Positions 22,601 through 29,639 of a stretch of 64,000 nt of DNA are shown in pieces. The notes below the pieces were generated by a model. The model was not told where the DNA came from. It made no database searches and saw only the letters and a list, made by a program, of their open reading frames with translations. The DNA lies in NCBI RefSeq assembly GCF_001592875.1, contig NZ_LSOF01000013.1, positions 82,898 through 146,897 of the forward strand, in the 5' to 3' direction. This stretch comes from Pseudomonas sp. BMS12 (lineage in GTDB: Bacteria > Pseudomonadota > Gammaproteobacteria > Pseudomonadales > Pseudomonadaceae). Position numbers and translations under genes: made by a program. Position 1 is the first letter of the stretch, and every line of letters begins with the position of its first letter.

Positions 22601-22950
22601 GCGTGCCGGTGCCGCTGCGGCCCAGTGGCACGGTTGGCGAGTTCGTCGGCGGCGTGCGCTACCGCGCCTGGCAGCCGGCCAACTGCCTGCAACCGACCAT
22701 CGGCGTGCAGGCACCGCTGGTGTTCGACCTGGTCGATACCTGGATGCAGCGCTCCCTCGGCGGTTGCCAGTACCATGTGGCCCACCCCGGCGGGCGCAGC
22801 TTCGAGGCCCTGCCGGTCAACGCCTATGCCGCCGAGAGCCGGCGCCTGGCGCGCTTCTTCCGCCACGGCCATAGCCCGGGCGAACTGACAGTGGTCGACC
22901 CCATCAACAATAATGAATTGCCCATGACCCTGGACCTGCGCCGCACCTGA
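19639..22950 (+). CDS. Transglutaminase-like / DUF2126 ligase-like fusion protein
   Basis: This 1103-residue protein fuses a bacterial transglutaminase-like region (N-terminal beta domain about 3-85, papain-like core about 150-260) to DUF2126 (about 300-1100). The core has an intact triad: Cys180 (GSCRDSAW), His229 ([12 protein letters not shown]) and Asp245 (IGLDPTSG). In DUF2126, strings such as [24 protein letters not shown] and [15 protein letters not shown] resemble the metal and ATP-binding motifs of the glutamine-synthetase/gamma-glutamylcysteine-ligase fold, consistent with published proposals of an amide-forming ligase. GTG at 19639 follows a perfect AGGAGG six bases upstream. No signal peptide, so probably cytosolic. 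Substrate unknown; the next two genes are the usual partners. Confidence 0.9.
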   Translation: MSIHVALQHVTHYRYDRPINLGPQVVRLRPAPHSRTRILSYALQVEPGEHFVNWQQDPQGNYLARLVFPDKTEQLKVSVDLVAEMAVFNPFDFFLEPHAEKIPFAYTKEEQRELTPYLATLKSGPLFAEYLAGVERTPTPSVDFLVALNQRVADTVRYLIRLEPGVQSPEETLEKASGSCRDSAWLLVQLLRHLGLAARFVSGYLIQLSADVKALDGPSGTEVDFTDLHAWCEVYLPGAGWIGLDPTSGLFAGEGHIPLACSPEPSSAAPISGVLDECECEFEHEMRVERIWEAPRVTKPYSDEQWQEILALGRQVDAELAYGDVRLTMGGEPTFVALDYPDDPEWNTDAMGPNKRRLAAELFHRLREHYAPQALVHFGQGKWYPGEQLPRWSLNCFWRKDGEPIWHDPALYADESRYYGADARLAGRFLSSLAGHLGISADEVFPAYEDWLYYLWRERRLPANVTPDDPRLADPLERERLRKVFCRGLGEVVGHVLPLMRSADDSQWLTGPWFLRDEHCRLIPGDSPLGYRLPLDSQPWVGELDYPYVSPQDPHQQFQPLPSRQSIQQQLRTPLHPSGRGKPLLEGEGPQAPGLHESASGVVRTALCAEPRDGRLYLFMPPLSHLEDYLELVAAIEATARELRCPVLLEGYEPPSDPRLSYFRVTPDPGVIEVNIHPASNWEELVERTEFLYAAARECRLSSEKFMLDGRHTGTGGGNHFVLGGATPAESPFLRRPDLLRSLISYWHNHPSLSYLFSGLFIGPTSQAPRVDEARNDALYELEIAFAQMPEPGRECPPWLVDRLLRNLLVDVTGNTHRAEFCIDKLYSPDSSSGRLGLLELRAFEMPPHARMSLAQQLLLRALVARFWNEPYRPQRLARWGTELHDRFLLPHFVEQDFADVIFELNGAGYPLRAEWFAPHLEFRFPKIGDYAVKGIDLELRQALEPWHVLGEEGAAGGTVRYVDSSLERLQVRVQGMAPDRYILTCNGVPVPLRPSGTVGEFVGGVRYRAWQPANCLQPTIGVQAPLVFDLVDTWMQRSLGGCQYHVAHPGGRSFEALPVNAYAAESRRLARFFRHGHSPGELTVVDPINNNELPMTLDLRRT

Positions 22951-23036
22951 GTCCTTTTCCCGCCGGGAGAAGGTGCCCCAAAGGGGCGGGTGAGGGGGCT
23001 TGACCCTCACCCCGACCCTCTCCCTGGGGAGAGGGG
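22951..23036 (+). repeat. CTCTCCC/GGGAGAG repeat doublet, copy 2
   Basis: Two oppositely facing copies lie between the first two ligase-cluster genes: one reading CCCGCCGGGAGAAGG then GGGTGAGGG, the other CCCTCACCCCGACC then CTCTCCCTGGGGAGAG. The inverted pair resembles a REPIN arrangement and could form a long hairpin in the transcript. Confidence 0.75.
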
Positions 23037-23061
23037 TAGCGCTGCCACTGCCGAGATTTTC

Positions 23062-25554
23062 ATGCCCGACCTGCTTGCCGACTACCCGCGCGCCGACGCG
23101 GCCTACCACGAACTGCTCGACGCCGATGGTCGGGTGCGCCCGCACTGGCGGCGCCTGCTCGACCAGTTGCAGCGCAGCAGCCCGGCGCACCTGCAGCAGC
23201 GCCAGGCCCTGCTGGCGCGGCAGATCCAGGAAAACGGCGTGACCTACAACGTCTACGCCGACCCGGATGGCGCCGACCGCCCCTGGGAGCTGGACCTGCT
23301 GCCGAATCTGATCCCCGCCGAGGAGTGGCAGCAGATCGCCGCCGGCGTGGCCCAGCGTGCCGGTTTGCTGAATGCCGTGCTGGCCGACCTGTACGGCCCG
23401 CAGCAGTTGCTGGCCGAGGGCCTGCTGCCGGCCGAGCTGGTGTTCGGTCACGACAACTTCCTCTGGCCCTGCCAGGGCATCCAGCCGCCCGGCGGCACCT
23501 TCCTGCACCTGTACGCGGTGGACCTGGCCCGTGCGCCGGACGGCCGCTGGTGGGTCACCGCCGACCGTACCCAGGCGCCTTCCGGTGCCGGCTATGCGCT
23601 GGAGAACCGGCAGATCCTCTCGCGCGCCTTCCCCGAGCTGTACCGCGACCTGCGCGTGCAGTACCTGGCCGGCTTCTTCCGCACCCTGCAGGACACCCTC
23701 GCGCGCCAGGCACCGACCACCGGCGAGACGCCGCTGGTGGTGCTGCTCACCCCGGGGCGCTTCAACGAAAGCTACTTCGAGCACCTGTACCTGGCGCGCC
23801 AGCTCGGCTACCCGCTGGTCGAGGGCAGCGACCTGACCGTGCGCGACGCCAAGCTCTACCTCAAGACCCTGGCCGGCCTGCGCCGCGTGCATGCGGTGCT
23901 GCGCCGCCTGGATGACGACTTCTGCGATCCGCTGGAACTGCGCACCGACTCGGCCCTCGGCGTGCCCGGCCTGCTGGAGGCGGTGCGCCAGGGCAATGTG
24001 CTGGTGGCCAATGCGCTGGGCAGCGGCGTGCTGGAGTCGCCGGGGCTGCCCGGCTTCCTGCCGGCCATTGCCGAGAAGCTGCTGGGCGAAGAACTGCTGC
24101 TGCCCTCCATCGCCAGCTGGTGGTGCGGTGAGCCGCCGGTGCTGGAAGAGGCGCTGGACAAGCTCGACGAGCTGCTGGTGCGCCCGGCCTTTCCCTCACA
24201 GAGCTTTGTCGCCCAGTTCGGTCGCGACCTGGACGAGGCCCAGCGTGAGCAGTTGGCCGAGCGCATCCAGGCGCGCCCCTACGCCTATGTCGCGCAAGCG
24301 CGTGCCCGGCTGTCGCAGGCACCGGTGTGGCTGCCGGAAGAGGGCGGCCTGGCACCGCGCGCCATCGGCATGCGCGTGTTCGCCGTGGCCAGCGCCGACG
24401 GCTACCGCGTGCTGCCGGGCGGCCTGACCCGAGTGGCCGCCGACGCCGACGCCGAGGTGGTGTCGATGCAGCGCGGCGGGGCGAGCAAGGACACCTGGGT
24501 GCTCGGCGAGCGTCACCCCGGCGGTGACCCCTGGCAGTGGCTGCGCCCGCTGGGCGTTGCCGACCTGGTGCGCAGCGACCCCTATCTGCCATCGCGAGTG
24601 GTGGAAAACCTGTTCTGGTTCGGCCGCTACGCCGAACGCTGCGAGGACAACGCCCGCCTGCTGCGCATCATGCTGAGCCGCTACGTCGATGACGACGATG
24701 ACCCGCAGGCCATGCAGGCGGTCCTGACCCTGGCCGAAAGCCTCGGCCTGCTACCGGGTTCCGGCGCGGGCAGCCTGGAGCAACGTCTGTTCGACGCCAC
24801 CCTCGGCGCCGAGTGGCCGGCCAGCCTGCGCGCCTGCCTGCAGAGCCTGCAGTGGTCGGCCGGCAGCGTGCGCGGCAAGCTGTCCCAGGCCAACTGGCAG
24901 GCCCTGCTGGAGCTGCAGCGCGAGGCCCAGGAGCTGGATGGTCAGGACGCCGATTTCGGCGAGCTGCTGGATTTTCTCAACCGCCTGCTGATGTCGCTGG
25001 CGGCGCTGTCCGGTTTCGCCCTGGATGACATGACCCGTGACGATGGCTGGCGCTTCCTGGTGATCGGTCGCTGCATCGAACGCCTGCAGTTCCTCTGCGA
25101 CAGCCTGGCCGGCTTCCTGCGCAGCCGTGCGGTGCAGGACCAGTCGGCGCTGGAATGGCTGCTGGAGCTGGGCAACAGCAGCATCACTTACCGCACCCGC
25201 TACCTGGCCAGCGCCCAGCTGATCCCGGTGCTCGACCTGCTCCTGCTCGACGAGCAGAACCCGCATGCGGTGATCTTCCAGCTGCGCCAGCTGCAGCGCT
25301 CGCTGGAGCGCCTGGACGAGAGCTTCGATTTCGCCAGCGACCCGCGTCTGCAAGAGCTGGCGCAGCGCCTGGCCGGTTTCCGCCTGGCCAGCCTGGAGGG
25401 CACCCTGTTCGGCCCCTCCGGCATGCGCGCGGTGCTGGGTGGCCTGGCCGACCTGCTGCAGCAGATATCCGCGGCCTCCGGCGATGTCTCCGATCGCCTG
25501 GCCCTGCGCTTCTTCGTGCACGTGGACGCCAGCCAGAGGACGCAGTCGACATGA
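23062..25554 (+). CDS. Circularly permuted ATP-grasp protein fused to alpha-E domain
   Basis: The 830-residue product joins two families that are often separate genes: a circularly permuted ATP-grasp domain (DUF404/DUF407 type, about 20-480) and a helical alpha-E domain (DUF403, about 505-820, beginning SRVVENLFWFGRYAERCEDN). ATP-grasp enzymes activate a carboxylate as acyl phosphate and join it to an amine; phrases such as LTPGRFNESYFEHLYLARQL and VVSMQRGGASKDTWVL are typical of this family. Predicted to be a cytosolic peptide or amide ligase working with the flanking transglutaminases; the substrate is unknown. ATG at 23062 was chosen because upstream codons fall in the repeat. The ribosome site is weak. 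Confidence 0.9.
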   Translation: MPDLLADYPRADAAYHELLDADGRVRPHWRRLLDQLQRSSPAHLQQRQALLARQIQENGVTYNVYADPDGADRPWELDLLPNLIPAEEWQQIAAGVAQRAGLLNAVLADLYGPQQLLAEGLLPAELVFGHDNFLWPCQGIQPPGGTFLHLYAVDLARAPDGRWWVTADRTQAPSGAGYALENRQILSRAFPELYRDLRVQYLAGFFRTLQDTLARQAPTTGETPLVVLLTPGRFNESYFEHLYLARQLGYPLVEGSDLTVRDAKLYLKTLAGLRRVHAVLRRLDDDFCDPLELRTDSALGVPGLLEAVRQGNVLVANALGSGVLESPGLPGFLPAIAEKLLGEELLLPSIASWWCGEPPVLEEALDKLDELLVRPAFPSQSFVAQFGRDLDEAQREQLAERIQARPYAYVAQARARLSQAPVWLPEEGGLAPRAIGMRVFAVASADGYRVLPGGLTRVAADADAEVVSMQRGGASKDTWVLGERHPGGDPWQWLRPLGVADLVRSDPYLPSRVVENLFWFGRYAERCEDNARLLRIMLSRYVDDDDDPQAMQAVLTLAESLGLLPGSGAGSLEQRLFDATLGAEWPASLRACLQSLQWSAGSVRGKLSQANWQALLELQREAQELDGQDADFGELLDFLNRLLMSLAALSGFALDDMTRDDGWRFLVIGRCIERLQFLCDSLAGFLRSRAVQDQSALEWLLELGNSSITYRTRYLASAQLIPVLDLLLLDEQNPHAVIFQLRQLQRSLERLDESFDFASDPRLQELAQRLAGFRLASLEGTLFGPSGMRAVLGGLADLLQQISAASGDVSDRLALRFFVHVDASQRTQST

Positions 25555-25654
25555 GCTTGCCTCGTATCCTTCGGCGGTCCGACCGCGAGACGGCTTGCTT
25601 CCAGCCCCCAGGTTCCGGGCACAATCCGGCCCCACTGCCCGCGGAAAGCCGTCG

Positions 25655-26572
25655 ATGACCCGCTCTCGCGCCTATCAGGTTCTGCATGACACCCACTATC
25701 GCTACTCGGCACCGGTTTCCCTGGCCCAGCAGCTGGCCCACCTGTGGCCGCGCGACTACCTCTGGCAGCGCTGCCTGGACCGCCACCTGACCGTCACCCC
25801 GCACCCCTGTCAGCGTCTCGATGGCCTGGACGTGTTCGGCAACCCCCTGACGCGCCTGGCCTTCGAGCGCCCCCACGAGCAATTGCGGGTGATCGCCAGC
25901 CTGCGCGTCGAGGTGCTGGCCCGCGAAGGCCTGCAGCTGGAAGACTCGCCGCCCTGGGAGGAGGTCGTCGCCGCCCTCAGCTACAGCGGCCAGGCGGTGC
26001 CCGACGAATTACTGGAAGCCATGCGCTATCGCTTCCAGTCGCCCTACGTGCATCTCAAGCGCGCGTTCGCCAGCTACGCCGCCGACTGCTTCACGCCCGG
26101 TCGGCCGCTGCTGCTGGCGGTGCAGGCGCTGATGCAGAAGATCTTCCGCGAGTTCACCTTCGACGCCGCCGCCACCCAGGTGGCAACCCCGTTGCTGCAG
26201 GTGCTGGAGGAGCGCCGCGGCGTGTGCCAGGACTTCGCCCACCTGATGCTCGCCTGCCTGCGTTCGCGCGGCGTGGCGGCGCGCTATGTCAGCGGCTACC
26301 TGCTGACCCAGCCACCGCCCGGCCAGCCCCGCCTGATTGGCGCCGACGCCTCGCATGCCTGGGTCTCGGTGCACTGCCCGCGCCAGGGCTGGGTGGACTT
26401 CGACCCGACCAACAACCTGCTGCCGGCGCTGGAACACATCAGCCTGGGCTGGGGCCGCGACTTCGCCGACGTCTCGCCACTACGCGGCGTGATCCTCGGC
26501 GGCGGCAGCCACGACCCGGATGTACGGGTGACGGTGACCCCGCTGAACGAGCCGCTGCCGGCGGTGGGGTGA
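25655..26572 (+). CDS. Transglutaminase-like cysteine peptidase-fold protein
   Basis: The 305-residue product has a bacterial transglutaminase N-terminal domain (about 5-90) and a papain-like core with an intact triad: Cys191 (RGVCQDFAH), His234 (ASHAWVSVH) and Asp250 (WVDFDPTNN). There is no signal peptide. It is the third member of the cluster with the DUF2126 fusion and the ATP-grasp/alpha-E protein; this trio recurs across bacteria. The family may hydrolyse or transfer amide bonds, so it could trim or attach a peptide made by the ligases; that is inference. The ATG at 25655 lies 100 bases after the ATP-grasp stop. Only a GGAAAG-type ribosome site is visible. Confidence 0.9.
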   Translation: MTRSRAYQVLHDTHYRYSAPVSLAQQLAHLWPRDYLWQRCLDRHLTVTPHPCQRLDGLDVFGNPLTRLAFERPHEQLRVIASLRVEVLAREGLQLEDSPPWEEVVAALSYSGQAVPDELLEAMRYRFQSPYVHLKRAFASYAADCFTPGRPLLLAVQALMQKIFREFTFDAAATQVATPLLQVLEERRGVCQDFAHLMLACLRSRGVAARYVSGYLLTQPPPGQPRLIGADASHAWVSVHCPRQGWVDFDPTNNLLPALEHISLGWGRDFADVSPLRGVILGGGSHDPDVRVTVTPLNEPLPAVG

Positions 26573-26609
26573 GCGGTCTGGCCTGAACGGCCCAGGCGTC
26601 CGGCGTTTG

Positions 26610-26650
26610 TCTCCCTTCTCCTGCCGGGAGAAGGGCTGGGGATGAGGGTG
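26610..26650 (+). repeat. CTCTCCC/GGGAGAG repeat, diverged copy 3
   Basis: CTCCCTTCTCCTGCCGGGAG followed by AAGGGCTGGGGATGAGGGT resembles the other copies with several changes. It follows the last gene of the ligase cluster and may act as its terminator. Confidence 0.6.
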
Positions 26651-26730
26651 TTGCCGGCCACTCGAACCAGTTGTTGCCCCTGAGCGCCTCACCCGCGCGG
26701 GGCGCGCCAGCTCTTTCCCTTGCTCGCAGT

Positions 26731-26793
26731 CCGTAGCCCGGATGCAATCCGGGGCCGGAGTTGCATGCTCCCCGGATTGCATCCGGGCTACGG
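26731..26793. repeat. Palindrome with 24-bp perfect arms
   Basis: The left arm runs from 26731 (CCGTAGCCCGGATGCAATCC...) to 26754 and is the exact reverse complement of 26770-26793, around a 15-base loop. The core CCCGGATTGCATCCGGG is familiar to me as an intergenic repeat in gammaproteobacteria. It lies about 20 bases from the end of the restriction island and could act as a terminator for both converging transcripts. Confidence 0.85.
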
Positions 26794-26811
26794 CGGAAAA
26801 AGCGGAGAGTA

Positions 26812-27897
26812 CTAGCCAGCGATACCGAAGCGTTTCTTGAGCCGCTCCACCGTCCAGCGCCACTTGGGCGTGGTCGGGCGGCAGATGGTGTTCTGGTTGC
26901 CGAACAGGCCGACCTCCTTCACCGCTTCGCTCAGCGGCAGGCTGTGCAGCCATTGCACCGGCACGAAGTATTCGCAGCGCTCGGGGTCGTCGATCTGCTC
27001 TCGGTGATAAAGGGCTGCATCGAGCACGTCCAGGGCAGGGCGCTCCTCGCCGTTGTGCAGCAGGCTGAATTCGGCGGCCGGTGTGGCGTGGCCGGTGACC
27101 TTGGCCACGCCCACATAACCGGCACCGGGCACATTGACCCAGATGCGGTCGCCAGGGGCGAGCATTTTCAGGCTATTGCTGTACCAGCTACCGCCACCGC
27201 CGCAGACGAAACCGTAATGGCGCGCCTCGGCCCAATTGCGATGTTCGGCGTCGCCAAAGGAGCAATAGAACTCGCCATTCCAGGGCTCGGCCGGCATGCC
27301 GGGTTTGCTCGCGCTGCTGGCTTGCGGCGCCTCGCTGGGGTCGAGCAGCCAGGCGCGGCTGATCAGTTGCTGATCGCCCAACTGGAACACCTGAAAGCAC
27401 AGCACGTTGATGGCGATATCGCGCTCGCTCAGGTAGCCGACGATGCGCTCGCTGCTGGCATCCAGCTCGGCGGCGACGATGACGATCTGATGGCTCTGGT
27501 TCAGTGCCTCGGCCTCCAGCGGCGCGCCGAAGCGCGCCTGGAAGTCCGCTGCCAGGTCGGCGCCGGGCTTGAAGCGCTGGTAGATGGCTTCGATATCGTT
27601 GGCCTGCAAGCGCTCGACCCACACCGCATAGTCCAGCGCCTGCGCCACCACCTCGCGCGGGGTGCGCTCGCGCTTGAGCTCGATCAGCACCAGCGAGGCA
27701 TCCGGCGCCAGCGCCAGCAGGTCAATGCGCCCACCCTGCCCAGTGCTTTCCTGGCGGCCAATCAGCAGCCAGTCCTCGGAGAGCAGCGCCGGAGCGCTGA
27801 CGATCATGTCCTCCAGAAACTGTTCGCTGGCGAGCACGGCGTTTTTCAGCGGCGCCGGCTGCGCGCCGACTGTCCAGATTTGCGTGCGAATGGGCAT
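26812..27897 (-). CDS. PD-(D/E)XK nuclease-like protein linked to the type I R-M locus
   Basis: The 361-residue product carries an N-terminal nuclease fold: Asp59 (GGRIDLLAL), Glu73 and Lys75 (LIELKRE) and Gln86 (VAQALDYAVW), the D-ExK-Q pattern of PD-(D/E)XK enzymes and of DUF91/NucS-like proteins. The C-terminal half (about 165-361) is not recognised; it includes a segment around GDRIWVNVPGAGYVGVAKV that may be a small beta-barrel. ATG at 27897 follows AGGAG. It lies 17 bases after hsdS on the same strand and is probably cotranscribed, so a defence role is likely, but no partner specificity can be read. It is not one of the canonical type I subunits. Confidence 0.75.
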   Translation of the reverse strand: MPIRTQIWTVGAQPAPLKNAVLASEQFLEDMIVSAPALLSEDWLLIGRQESTGQGGRIDLLALAPDASLVLIELKRERTPREVVAQALDYAVWVERLQANDIEAIYQRFKPGADLAADFQARFGAPLEAEALNQSHQIVIVAAELDASSERIVGYLSERDIAINVLCFQVFQLGDQQLISRAWLLDPSEAPQASSASKPGMPAEPWNGEFYCSFGDAEHRNWAEARHYGFVCGGGGSWYSNSLKMLAPGDRIWVNVPGAGYVGVAKVTGHATPAAEFSLLHNGEERPALDVLDAALYHREQIDDPERCEYFVPVQWLHSLPLSEAVKEVGLFGNQNTICRPTTPKWRWTVERLKKRFGIAG

Positions 27898-27914
27898 CCC
27901 TGCACTCCTATTGC

Positions 27915-29639
27915 TTAGGCCACGGCCTGCTCGACCAGGGCATTGGCCAGTTGCTCATGCACCTGACGGGCCTGGGTAAGGCGGGCTTTGAGTTGGTCGC
28001 AGAGGATCACTAGTTGATCGACCTTGGCGACGATGCGGTGCTGTTCCGGGAGCGGAGGTACAGCAATTGGTAAGCTAAGAATCTGCTCGCGCGAAACGTT
28101 CTTCATGGAGCTGCTAGTGCCTCCTGCTACCCGGGCATAGTACTGGCGAGCATGTGTGGCACTGTTTACTAAGTTTAAATAATGGGCATCACAAAGTTTT
28201 GTCAGCCTCAGCCTTACGATCTTGTCACTTAGCATCAAACGGCTCGGTGTCGAATCCACCACGACACTACGTGCTACGAGCTCCGCAGTGTTGGCGCGGG
28301 AAACTAGGAAATCGCCTTCTGCAACCTCATGCTCGGGTCGGGCTTCCAAGCTCACTGGAAGCGCCTTGTTTTCCTCGGGGCGGTAAACACCCCATGAAAC
28401 GGCACTGACTTTCAGAACCCCCCAGTCGTTTCCTTCCCGTGGCCTCGGTTCGCAACTAGGACTCCAACCAGCACCACTTTCAATCACCTGCTCACCCAAA
28501 CGGCTCCACTCCCACCCCGTTGCTAGCTCAAACAGCTTCTCTTCCTCAGTGATCTCTGCAAGCTGCTTCTGCTTTCTGATTTTGCCTTCTGCAATCAAAG
28601 TCGCCTTTTCCTCGGCAATCCGCTTCAGCAGCTCACTGGCCGGCTCATCACTGGGATTTTGCGGCACCAGTTTGCCCATCACCGCCAGTTGCAGCAGGGT
28701 TTGCTTGAGGGCGTCGATGCTGGATTCGGTGGTGAACAGGGTGTGGAAGTGTTCGGACAGGCGCTGCCAGCTTTGCGCAAAGTCCCCGGCGTCGCGGGCC
28801 TGGGTCAGGCTGTCCAGCAGCGCCTGCACCAGTTGGGCGTGGGCGCTGTCGGCATCGGCCTGCTGGGCTTCCAGCCGGTCACACAGGGCCATCAGCTCAT
28901 CGACTTTGGCGATGATGCGGTGTTGTTCGGCGAGGGGCGGAACCGGAACAAGCAGGCGGGGTATATCACCCAGATTCAGCTTATTTGTATGGCTACCTCC
29001 AGCCTTAATCTGGTCATACTGACGGTACATCAAGGGACTTGATAGCACGCAGTGAAAATACCGGGAAAGCTCCGTTTTCTTCGGCAGTTTCAATAGACCA
29101 ACGCTCACGAATAAGCTGAAGGGAACCTCCGTATCCACAATGGTTGGCCGTCCAAGCGTGCCAATCCTGCATAGCAAAATGTCTCCCCGTTCAGGGTTGC
29201 AGCGTGCATTTATTGCTATGTGCTCTTCTTGTGAAATGTATTTGCAGTTATCAAAAGAAATAGTTGTCCCATCAATGTCTTTCACAGAAATGAACGGGAC
29301 GCCTGAGCTTATATACGTGGGGGTATGGTGTGTTCCGTCAGTAATAAGCAATGCCAGCGTCGCTGTACTGGCCCATTCCCATCCTGCAGGTAACTCAAAG
29401 GGTTGGTCTTCTTCAGCTATCGCCGTCAGCGGTTTTTGCTTTTTGATTTGGCCCTCAGCCACCAAGCGCGCCTTTTCCTCGGCAATGCGCTTGAGCAACT
29501 CACTGGCCGGCTCATCTCTGGGATCTTGTGGTACCAACTTGCCGCGTACCGCCAGTTCCAGAATCAGCTCGCGCAGCTTTTTGATGCCATTAGGCGCACC
29601 CGCCAGCAGCGGAAGGTTGTCGGTCAGCAACGCCGTCAT
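27915..29639 (-). CDS. hsdS: Type I restriction-modification specificity subunit HsdS
   Basis: HsdS determines the bipartite DNA target of the complex. The 574-residue product has two target-recognition domains (about 80-200 and 360-500), each followed by a conserved helical spacer (PLAEQHRIIAKVDELMALCD and PLPEQHRIVAKVDQLVILCD). The N-terminal segment 29-71 recurs at about 318-360 (LAVRGKLVPQ versus LAVMGKLVPQ). Length and repeated architecture fit EcoAI-like (type IB) subunits. The recognition domains are visibly more AT-rich than the spacers, as expected from exchange. The ATG overlaps the hsdM stop by four bases, giving translational coupling. Confidence 0.95.
   Translation of the reverse strand: MTALLTDNLPLLAGAPNGIKKLRELILELAVRGKLVPQDPRDEPASELLKRIAEEKARLVAEGQIKKQKPLTAIAEEDQPFELPAGWEWASTATLALLITDGTHHTPTYISSGVPFISVKDIDGTTISFDNCKYISQEEHIAINARCNPERGDILLCRIGTLGRPTIVDTEVPFSLFVSVGLLKLPKKTELSRYFHCVLSSPLMYRQYDQIKAGGSHTNKLNLGDIPRLLVPVPPLAEQHRIIAKVDELMALCDRLEAQQADADSAHAQLVQALLDSLTQARDAGDFAQSWQRLSEHFHTLFTTESSIDALKQTLLQLAVMGKLVPQNPSDEPASELLKRIAEEKATLIAEGKIRKQKQLAEITEEEKLFELATGWEWSRLGEQVIESGAGWSPSCEPRPREGNDWGVLKVSAVSWGVYRPEENKALPVSLEARPEHEVAEGDFLVSRANTAELVARSVVVDSTPSRLMLSDKIVRLRLTKLCDAHYLNLVNSATHARQYYARVAGGTSSSMKNVSREQILSLPIAVPPLPEQHRIVAKVDQLVILCDQLKARLTQARQVHEQLANALVEQAVA
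28560..28688 (-). repeat. In-frame direct repeat within hsdS, second copy
   Basis: These 43 codons encode the second conserved region (LAVMGKLVPQNPSDEPASEL and onward to KQL). They match the first copy at 29427-29555 with moderate nucleotide divergence. The copies are 867 bases apart, an exact multiple of three. Confidence 0.8.
29427..29555 (-). repeat. In-frame direct repeat within hsdS, first copy
   Basis: These 43 codons encode LAVRGKLVPQDPRDEPASEL and onward to KPL, ahead of the first target-recognition domain, and pair with the copy at 28560-28688. Confidence 0.8.

Noticed and set aside
19375..23892. Reverse-strand reading frame of about 1500 codons
   Set aside because: It lies opposite the DUF2126 and ATP-grasp genes and is rich in His, Gln, Gly and Arg with no recognisable domain, the usual shadow of a GC-rich coding strand.
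25551..25658. 35-codon frame starting at the end of the ATP-grasp gene
   Set aside because: It has a start codon overlapping the previous stop, but no family resemblance or distinct ribosome site; it is probably just leader for the transglutaminase gene.
26761..27918. Forward frame of 385 codons opposite the PD-(D/E)XK gene
   Set aside because: It starts inside the perfect palindrome, and the opposite strand has an intact nuclease motif and a good ribosome site.
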